14,223 nt of DNA from CAZGYE01 sp964530165 (lineage in GTDB: Bacteria; Planctomycetota; Planctomycetia; Planctomycetales; Planctomycetaceae): positions 1-14,223 of the forward strand of contig CAZGYE010000130.1 of assembly GCA_964530165.1 (NCBI GenBank). Direction: 5' to 3'. How positions within the stretch are numbered: the first letter of the stretch is position 1; every line of letters starts with the position of its first letter. The position numbers and the translations under genes were made by a program. Shown one piece after another: positions 1 to 4,359 of the stretch. A model generated the notes under the pieces. That model was given only the letters and a program-made list of their open reading frames with translations. It was not told where the DNA came from and did no database searches.

Positions 1-50
1 GACCACAGCGGCCATCTGACGTCGCCGGAAACTACGGATTTTTCAACGGC

Positions 51-183
51 CTGCTAACGTTTGAGATAACCAGCCGGGCGGAACCGAAGCGAAAGATAAT
101 GAACAACCGAGCGACTTGGAAAACACACAAACCGTTGAATCGCCAGAAAGATACCCTGGTCTGGTTCATCGATTTGTTAGCCG
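51..183 (-). other. attC-like integron recombination site (candidate)
   Basis: Two imperfect inverted arms lie at 53-73 and 161-181. Each arm has an outer 6-bp block (gctaac at 53-58, gttagc at 176-181), a 9-nt spacer that does not pair, and an inner block (aaccag at 68-73, ctggtt at 161-166). Pairing continues inward as ccggg against ccc-gg, with T157 and T160 unpaired. This is the attC plan of R box, unpaired central spacer, L box with extrahelical bases, and a variable terminal part. Read on the minus strand the extra bases fall in the 5' (L'') arm and the site starts at the stop codon of the antitoxin, so gene-then-site order is the usual cassette order. Against it, the R boxes (GGCTAAC and GTTAGCA) fit RYYYAAC and GTTRRRY only in part, and no integrase or second site is in the window. 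It could also be an unrelated palindromic repeat. Confidence 0.45.
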
Positions 184-407
184 TTGAGGGGTGGCTTTGT
201 TGCAGCCTTCTGTGCCAATGAAACCAAACCGCGGAGCGCATCGTGTACCGCCTCGGCAGTGGGGAATGCTTGTGCCAAGTCGGGCGGCAGGACGACCACA
301 TTGCTTCCTTGGGCGTATCGTTGGGCATATTTACCGCGAACCCCTTGGCTGAAATCATACTCCTTCAGCATGTCGCGATCGCTTTTCTTACTCGATGCCT
401 TCTTCAT
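177..407 (-). CDS. Small antitoxin-like protein paired with BrnT
   Basis: This 76-aa protein has a basic N-terminus (MKKASSKKSDRD), then a YDFSQGVRGKYAQRYAQGSN segment at about residues 18-37, followed by VVVLPPDLAQAFPTAEAVHDALRGL. This pattern is familiar from small proteins encoded beside BrnT toxins in cyanobacteria and planctomycetes, usually left as hypothetical or called antitoxin. I chose the ATG at 405-407 because the protein pattern starts there and because it overlaps by 20 nt the end of the brnT frame once its frameshift is repaired, which fits translational coupling. An ATG at 443 would add 12 residues that are really brnT sequence in another frame. It is expected to bind and neutralise BrnT and repress the operon. 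That role is inferred from position and family resemblance. Its stop codon lies inside the outer arm of the attC-like repeat. Confidence 0.7.
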   Translation of the reverse strand: MKKASSKKSDRDMLKEYDFSQGVRGKYAQRYAQGSNVVVLPPDLAQAFPTAEAVHDALRGLVSLAQKAATKPPLNG

Positions 408-673
408 AGTCTTTCCTCTCACGGCGGCTTGCGCACCGGGCACTGATTGATACGGATCTTCTCGCCGCGCTCGGTAAACACGACAACGAGCAGGCGACGC
501 CCATGCGATTCGCCAAGTGTCACAAACCGATCTTCGTCTTGCGAATGCAAAGGGTCGGCAATTGTACGCGACAGTGGGTCGCCGAAAACCGTGCCGGCCT
601 CTTCAAAAGACACGCTGTGCTTCTTCAGGTTCTGTTTGGCCTTGTTCTCATCCCACTCGAACGTGAGGCCCAT
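388..673 (-). pseudogene. brnT: BrnT-family toxin (DUF497), single-base frameshift near the 3' end
   Basis: The reading frame from ATG 673 gives FEWDENKAKQNLKKHSVSFEEA at residues 5-26 and then VVVFTERGEKIRI at 63-75, which is the DUF497/BrnT ribonuclease pattern. The frame as written then becomes NQCPVRKPP and stops at 419, after 84 residues. Removing one T at 447/448 (one A on the coding strand) restores IRI-I-SARCASRRERKDYEE, the normal arginine-rich BrnT C-terminus, and gives 94 residues ending at 388 inside the antitoxin gene. So the gene differs from an intact one by one extra base. It may be a true inactivating mutation, an assembly error, or less likely a frameshift site used in translation. 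The start is preceded by GGAG. BrnT toxins cleave RNA and are controlled by the gene just downstream. Confidence 0.8.
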
Positions 674-703
674 TGCGTGCTCCGGCTGTGGAAATGCCTC
701 GTT

Positions 704-904
704 TCACTTTGATTCGTCAGTTTCGCCCGGCGGTAATCCACGAATTACGTTTAGCCGGCACCGCGCCAGGCTTAACGCTTGCCGAGGATGTGTATACTTC
801 CCTCCACAGATAAACGTATAGACCTTTCGAATGTCGAGTTCAACGTCACCCAATGTTAACGTCGTGTCCACCTTTGTTCTATGCTTCTTTTGCTTCTTCG
901 CCAT
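704..904 (-). CDS. Small protein of unknown function (66 aa)
   Basis: I do not recognise this protein. The likely start is the ATG at 902-904, giving MAKKQKKHRTKVDTTLTLGD; an upstream ATG at 925 adds only seven residues. The N-terminus is strongly basic, followed by an acidic, beta-prone stretch (LTLGDVELDIRKVYTFI), a CGGKYTH segment, and a helix-like ALSLARCRLNVIRGL end. It lies 30 bp upstream of brnT on the same strand, so it may share a transcript with the toxin-antitoxin pair. There is one cysteine near the middle and one near the end and no membrane segment or signal peptide. The position and normal-looking composition favour a real gene, but it could be a degraded fragment like several neighbours. 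Confidence 0.5.
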   Translation of the reverse strand: MAKKQKKHRTKVDTTLTLGDVELDIRKVYTFICGGKYTHPRQALSLARCRLNVIRGLPPGETDESK

Positions 905-933
905 TTGACACCCCACGCGGAACAAGTAACGTA

Positions 934-953
934 GGACAGGCTCCCGCCTGCCG
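934..953. repeat. Short palindrome upstream of the RAYT stump
   Basis: A 5-bp stem, caggc at 937-941 and gcctg at 946-950, surrounds a tccc loop within a sequence that also reads gtaggacagg. It resembles the caggct/agcctg core of the longer palindrome inside the BRCT gene at 5151-5208, so it may be a degraded member of the same repeat family. It lies about 40 bp before the transposase stump, where REP sequences are expected. Stem length alone is weak evidence. Confidence 0.35.
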
Positions 954-990
954 CTTTGTTGGGAGCGTTCGTGTCTGGTAAACTCCTCTC

Positions 991-1134
991 ATGCCAAACT
1001 ACCGACGCGCCTCGATCCCCGGCGGGACGTTCTTTTTCACCGTGGTCACATTTGACCGGCGGCCGTTGTTTGCCGGGCAGCGGAGCCAGCGGTTGGACCG
1101 CTCCAAGCGGTTGCTGGGCGAGGTTTTTCTGTGA
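991..1134 (+). pseudogene. REP-associated tyrosine transposase (RAYT), N-terminal remnant
   Basis: An ATG at 991 opens a 47-codon frame beginning MPNYRRASIPGGTFFFTVVT and continuing FDRRPLF and RLLGEVFL before a TGA at 1132. The N-terminal motif is characteristic of REP-associated tyrosine transposases (Y1/HUH family), single-strand transposases that act on REP palindromes. Normal members run to roughly 150-250 residues with a later HxH metal site and a catalytic tyrosine. Both are absent here, and I found no continuation in other frames before the palindrome at 1183. A gagg-like ribosome site is not obvious upstream. The remnant sits between two palindromes, the arrangement seen at RAYT loci, so the element probably inserted and then lost most of its gene. 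Confidence 0.7.
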
Positions 1135-1182
1135 CGCCGACGCGCCGGGTGCCAGAGGCAGCTCGCCTGCCCCTGTTCGAGT

Positions 1183-1267
1183 GGGTGGCTGGTGGCAGAG
1201 TCTTCGATGCCCCAGTGACTCGATCACCGCAACATCTGGGGCTTCGCGGACTCAGCCCCAGCCACCC
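1183..1267. repeat. REP-like imperfect palindrome (about 85 bp)
   Basis: The left arm is 1183-1215 and the right arm 1236-1267, with a 20-nt loop between. The outer 10 bp (gggtggctgg and ccagccaccc) and the inner 7 bp (gccccag and ctggggc) pair perfectly, and the segment between them pairs in most positions (gagtc, cga). It lies just downstream of the RAYT stump and is a plausible substrate of that transposase family. It also separates the PIN-domain fragment from the rest of its missing gene. Confidence 0.75.
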
Positions 1268-1331
1268 GTCGCACGACCAAGTTGAGCCGCGCACTGGCCA
1301 CTTCGCATCGGCTGGATCCATCATACCACGA

Positions 1332-1397
1332 TTCTATCGGTACAGCTTCCGAGATGAACAGATCGAATTTGTCCTTCTGTTCGTCCCACCAAGTTCG
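1332..1397 (-). pseudogene. PIN-domain (VapC-like) toxin fragment
   Basis: On the minus strand, just after the stop codon of the aspartic protease gene, one frame reads TWWDEQKDKFDLFISEAV and then IE. The pattern of WW, an acidic or basic run, then (F/Y)DL(F/Y)(I/V)S.(A/L)V..E, is the middle of the first half of many VapC-type PIN ribonucleases. The expected N-terminus with the first catalytic aspartate is missing, and the similarity stops within a few residues after SEAV, so only about 20 codons remain. It is too short to be certain. It fits a locus that already holds several broken toxin-antitoxin genes. Confidence 0.35.
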
Positions 1398-1401
1398 GCT
1401 C

Positions 1402-1782
1402 CTACTTCGCAACCGAAGTGGCGATGTTTGGGTTGCTCGGGTTGACATCCAGAGCCTTATCCTTCGGAAGAATGACCAGATCCATATCTTCCATCGGAAT
1501 TGCACCTAGGAGGGGCTGATCGCCCATGACCAGGGCTCCGGCAAAGCCCGTACGGTTCTTGAAATGAATCTCGATCGGACCGACGTACGGCACCAGCCTG
1601 CGACTACCATCGGCCAACACAACCTCTTTCCTATCGATCTCATTGAGCTGCAACTGAATCTGCACATGCTCGGGGATGCACAGATGCACGGCCCCCGAAT
1701 CGACGAGGGCGTCAACCTCGATCGGCTCTATCTCCACCTTTGCCGGGTTCCCAAGTACTATCTTTGCGGTCACCAGACCCAT
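1402..1782 (-). CDS. Clan AA aspartic protease (retropepsin-like, AF_0612-type)
   Basis: The protein is 126 aa. A single VDSGA motif (catalytic D28) follows a beta-hairpin-like N-terminus, and later segments VLADGSRRLVPYVGP at about 55-69 and LLGAIPMEDMDLVI at about 91-104 match the flap region and C-terminal pattern of the small retroviral-type proteases of this family. It ends DVNPSNPNIATSVAK, a normal ending for the family, so it appears complete. The active enzyme would be a homodimer, each chain giving one aspartate. I chose ATG 1782 because AGGAGG lies five bases before it; an upstream ATG at 1812 has no such support. There is no signal peptide, so it should be cytoplasmic. Its substrate is unknown. 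Relatives are often found among toxin-antitoxin genes, as here, with a PIN fragment just downstream and a DUF433 remnant upstream. Confidence 0.8.
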   Translation of the reverse strand: MGLVTAKIVLGNPAKVEIEPIEVDALVDSGAVHLCIPEHVQIQLQLNEIDRKEVVLADGSRRLVPYVGPIEIHFKNRTGFAGALVMGDQPLLGAIPMEDMDLVILPKDKALDVNPSNPNIATSVAK

Positions 1783-1872
1783 ATCGTCCTCCTTTCGCAC
1801 CTGCGATATCACTCTCTGTCACACTGCGTAACTCTTTTTCTCTTGAACCAGACGCTGTTAGTGTATGCGGTA

Positions 1873-1978
1873 GGGTGGCACGCCCAAACCAACGCGATGG
1901 GCGTGGGTTTGCGATGATGGCACAGAAGTCGAATCCCGCCATTCACCACGCCCTTCCTTACGTCAGGGCGTGCCACCC
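1873..1978. repeat. Palindromic element that truncates the DUF433 gene
   Basis: The ends at 1873-1885 (gggtggcacgccc) and 1966-1978 are perfect 13-bp inverted repeats. A second 8-bp stem lies inside: gggcgtgg at 1899-1906 and ccacgccc at 1946-1953, with internal loops of 13 and 12 nt between the two stems. The element covers 106 bp. Its right end supplies the last six codons and the stop of the DUF433 frame, which shows that it entered that gene or replaced its 3' part. It shares the gggtggc start with the palindrome at 1183-1267. Confidence 0.75.
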
Positions 1979-2107
1979 GACCGCCAATCGATCATCTGTT
2001 CGCTCCAAAAGACCAATGACCGTTCCCACGGTCACGCGGATGCCTCGAATACACGGCTTGCCGCCCATCACCGCAGGATCCAACGTGATTCGCGCCAGTT
2101 CTGACAT
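1958..2107 (-). pseudogene. DUF433 antitoxin-like protein, 3' truncated
   Basis: From ATG 2107 the frame reads MSELARITLDPAVMGGKPCI followed by RGIRVTVGTVIGLLE. The R-I-T-L-D-P...GGKPCIRG.R pattern is diagnostic of DUF433, a small DNA-binding-like family usually of about 70-80 aa and often paired with a DUF5615 PIN-like toxin. Here it has only 49 residues. The last six (GWHALT) and the stop are made by the palindromic element at 1873-1978, and the second helical part is missing. I saw no continuation of DUF433 beyond the element, and no DUF5615 partner. GAGGAG lies about 11 bases before the start. It follows the nuclease-like gene by 31 bp and may have been co-transcribed with it. It is probably non-functional. 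Confidence 0.8.
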
Positions 2108-2138
2108 GTCAGCAACCTCTCCTCGTCGAACGACCAAG

Positions 2139-2771
2139 TTATGCGGCATTTGCGGATGACACGTGAACCATGAGGTAACGAAACCGACCATGTTTCACGT
2201 GATCGAAGCCGGAGTATTCGTGCCATTGTAGTGTGTATGTATGGCGAAGAACAATTGGTGCGGTGCGACCAGTCACCGTTCCTGGTTTGAAGTTGCCGGA
2301 CCACGACAGAGAATCGGCGAGAACCCGGCCATCGTGAATGCGGAAGTCAGCGTCAACCGTGTTTGGTCTGCGTGGCAGATTCCAGTACCCGGCGTCGTTG
2401 GCGATGAATATTGCGCATCCATTCGTCCTTGTGTTGACCGCAACAAACGATTCCAACCGTTCAATATCTTTGATGAAGTCGTAGCGACCCTGATCGTGAG
2501 CGCCTTGGTTACGCAAGGCATAGGTTTCGCCGTTTTGGTCGATGAATGTTCCGGCAGTTTTGTATTTGAGTTCGATTGCTGTGACGGAGCGACCGTTGCG
2601 AACGAGGATGTCTATGTGTGCGGTGTTGCCGTTCAGATTGGCTGGGTATTCGAGGCGGATGTCGGCCGTGGGGTTTTGGGCGTGAAGTTCCCAAGCGAGT
2701 GCGTGTTGAAGGTCCGCCTCGGAGTAGAAGATCGGACGCTCGGAAGCAAGTTGTGCGAGCACATCGTTCAT
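2139..2771 (-). CDS. PD-(D/E)XK nuclease superfamily protein
   Basis: Taken from ATG 2771 the protein has 210 aa. Its first third carries the restriction-endonuclease-fold signature: E18 in FYSEADLQHALAWEL, D54 in AHIDILV, and E67-x-K69 in AIELKYKT. These are the alpha-helix glutamate, the metal-binding aspartate and the E-x-K catalytic pair. A conserved-looking RNQGAHDQGRYDFIKDIERLE segment follows at about 88-107, and the C-terminal half is rich in beta strands with many tyrosines and tryptophans. Homologues I recall are stand-alone hypothetical proteins. Function in DNA repair, defence or a mobile element is open. The start is uncertain: there is no clear ribosome site at 2771, and the open frame extends upstream to 2930, where the residues look non-coding except for perhaps ten just before the chosen start. 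It lies downstream of glyA and 31 bp upstream of the DUF433 remnant. Confidence 0.7.
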   Translation of the reverse strand: MNDVLAQLASERPIFYSEADLQHALAWELHAQNPTADIRLEYPANLNGNTAHIDILVRNGRSVTAIELKYKTAGTFIDQNGETYALRNQGAHDQGRYDFIKDIERLESFVAVNTRTNGCAIFIANDAGYWNLPRRPNTVDADFRIHDGRVLADSLSWSGNFKPGTVTGRTAPIVLRHTYTLQWHEYSGFDHVKHGRFRYLMVHVSSANAA

Positions 2772-2880
2772 CGCGTCCAGTCTTGCCGCATAAATCTTGA
2801 TTCTCTCGAACTGTATGTGAATACCGTATCCGGCGGAACGCCCGCGGTCAACGCGACAACACCCACCCACAACAGCGGTT

Positions 2881-2910
2881 GCGGTCTCGGCACGCACGAT
2901 CGAGACGCGC
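2881..2910 (-). terminator. Hairpin downstream of glyA, possible terminator
   Basis: The arms gtctcg at 2884-2889 and cgagac at 2901-2906 pair perfectly across an 11-nt loop, with gcg/cgc extending the stem beyond one bulged base. It lies 70-100 bases past the glyA stop and before the nuclease-like gene. No T-tract follows on the minus strand, so an intrinsic terminator is only a possibility. Confidence 0.25.
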
Positions 2911-2978
2911 GAATTGACAAAGAGAACCATCGGTCAGTTGAACCAGTGAGACGCCGTGGTTCGTCGAAGAACAGAGGA

Positions 2979-4220
2979 TCAACCAATCCCCGGCACGGGG
3001 TAGTTCTTGGCGAACTCGCGGATTTCTTGTCGGACGCGTTCGGTGACGGATGTTTCGTCCGGGGTGCGGAGGACTTCGAGAATCCACTGCCCTACCCTTT
3101 TCATTTCGTCTTCTTTCATGCCGCGGGTGGTTAGGGCCGGGGTGCCGATGCGGATGCCGCTGGGGTCGAGCGGGCGGCGCTGGTCGTAGGGGATCATGTT
3201 CTTGTTGACCGTGATGCCGGCCCGGTCGAGGGCTTCCTCGGCGATCTTGCCGGTCAGACCGATGGTGGTGACGTCGGCCAGCATCAGGTGGTTGTCGGTG
3301 CCGCCGCTGGCGAGTTGGACGCCGCCGGCGGTGAGCGTCTCGGCCAGCGTCTTGGCGTTAGCGACGATTTGCTGCGCATAGGTCTTGAATTCCGGTTGCA
3401 GCGCTTCGTAGAAGCAGATGGCCTTGGCGGCGATGATGTGGACCAGTGGACCTCCCTGCAGGCCGGGAAAGACGGTGCGGTCGATTGCTCTGGCGTTGTC
3501 CTTCTTGGTGAGGATGAATCCGGACCGCGGGCCGCGAAGCGTCTTGTGCGACGTCGAGGTGACGTAGTCGGCCACTGGGACCGGGTTGTCGTGGATGCCG
3601 GCGGCCACCAGGCCGGCGTAGTGGGCCATGTCGACCATCAGGACGGCCCCGACGTCGGCGGCGATCTCGGCGAACTTTGGGTGCTCGATTTCGCGGGGAT
3701 ACGCGCTGGCGCCGGCGACGATCAATTTCGGTTTGTGCTCGCGGGCCAACCGGGCGACCTGATCGAAGTCGATCCGGTGGTCCGATTCGCGGACCCCGTA
3801 GTGCACGACGTTGTAGAACTTCCCGGAGAAGTTCAGATGCATGCCGTGCGTCAGGTGGCCGCCGTGCGCCAGGTCCATGGCCAGGAACGTGTCGCCGTGT
3901 TCGAGCTCGGTGACGTAGACGACCATATTCGCCTGGCTCCCGGCATGCGGCTGCACGTTGGCGTGCTCGGCCCCGAAAAGCTCACACGCCCGCCGGCGGG
4001 CCAGGTCCTCAACGACGTCGGCGAACTCGCATCCGCCGTAGTAACGCCGGCCCGGGTAGCCCTCGGCATACTTGTTCGTGAACACCGTTCCGGCTGCTTC
4101 CAGAATGGCCGCGTCGGTGTAGTTTTCCGAAGCGATCAGTTCCAACCCTTCGCTCTGACGGGTGATTTCATGCTGAATGGCCGAGAAGACTTCCGGGTCC
4201 GTCTGTTGGATCGAAGACAT
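2979..4220 (-). CDS. glyA: Serine hydroxymethyltransferase
   Basis: This pyridoxal-phosphate enzyme converts serine and tetrahydrofolate to glycine and 5,10-methylenetetrahydrofolate in the cytoplasm, feeding one-carbon metabolism. The 413-aa length is normal for bacterial GlyA. Diagnostic segments run in order: LELIASENYTD (27-37), NKYAEGYPGRRYYGG (49-63), NVQPHAGSQANM (88-99), LMVDMAHYAGLVAAG (194-208) and TSTSHKTLRGPRSG (221-234), where K226 should form the Schiff base with the cofactor. NLMIPYD-type and PSGIRIGTPALTTRG segments near the C-terminus are also present. I chose ATG 4220 because family similarity begins within ten residues; the 28 codons upstream read through a heptad repeat (RQSAIFNRQ-like) and are not family sequence. 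It is divergent from the BRCT gene. All active-site segments look intact. Confidence 0.97.
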   Translation of the reverse strand: MSSIQQTDPEVFSAIQHEITRQSEGLELIASENYTDAAILEAAGTVFTNKYAEGYPGRRYYGGCEFADVVEDLARRRACELFGAEHANVQPHAGSQANMVVYVTELEHGDTFLAMDLAHGGHLTHGMHLNFSGKFYNVVHYGVRESDHRIDFDQVARLAREHKPKLIVAGASAYPREIEHPKFAEIAADVGAVLMVDMAHYAGLVAAGIHDNPVPVADYVTSTSHKTLRGPRSGFILTKKDNARAIDRTVFPGLQGGPLVHIIAAKAICFYEALQPEFKTYAQQIVANAKTLAETLTAGGVQLASGGTDNHLMLADVTTIGLTGKIAEEALDRAGITVNKNMIPYDQRRPLDPSGIRIGTPALTTRGMKEDEMKRVGQWILEVLRTPDETSVTERVRQEIREFAKNYPVPGIG

Positions 4221-4240
4221 GTGCCGAGACTCCGTGCATT

Positions 4241-4275
4241 GACGATTGAAGATTGCAGATTGACGATTGCAGAAT
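4241..4275. repeat. Heptanucleotide tandem array, five units
   Basis: Five successive 7-bp units start at 4241: gacgatt, gaagatt, gcagatt, gacgatt and gcagaat. They fall 21 bp upstream of the glyA start, in the divergent spacer before the BRCT gene. A similar array in the same phase with gacgaat units ends the BRCT gene at 5688-5722. Such heptad arrays recall the short tandem heptanucleotide repeats described in filamentous cyanobacteria. No function is evident. Confidence 0.7.
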
Positions 4276-4359
4276 AGTGGGCGAGAACCGCAATTGCTAC
4301 CCATTCCGCCGGCGGGCCGTTATGCTCCGAATAGAAACCTATTGTTGCCGGACTTCACG

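Noticed and set aside
36..52. Segment reading ggatttttcaacggcct, similar to sequences I recall near some insertion-sequence ends
   Set aside because: There is no transposase or target duplication nearby, and the recollection cannot be tested here.
32..358. Minus-strand open frame of 108 codons at the left end
   Set aside because: It overlaps the antitoxin gene in another frame and the attC-like repeat, with no family resemblance.
1135..1182. Possible continuation of the RAYT gene by frameshift
   Set aside because: None of the three plus-strand frames gives the HxH or later RAYT motifs before the palindrome.
2241..3134. Long plus-strand open frame (297 codons)
   Set aside because: It is antisense to the nuclease-like gene and the end of glyA, shows no family pattern, and the minus-strand frames carry clear motifs.
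3288..4277. Plus-strand open frame of 329 codons across glyA
   Set aside because: It is a shadow of glyA. The opposite strand has all serine hydroxymethyltransferase motifs including the cofactor lysine.
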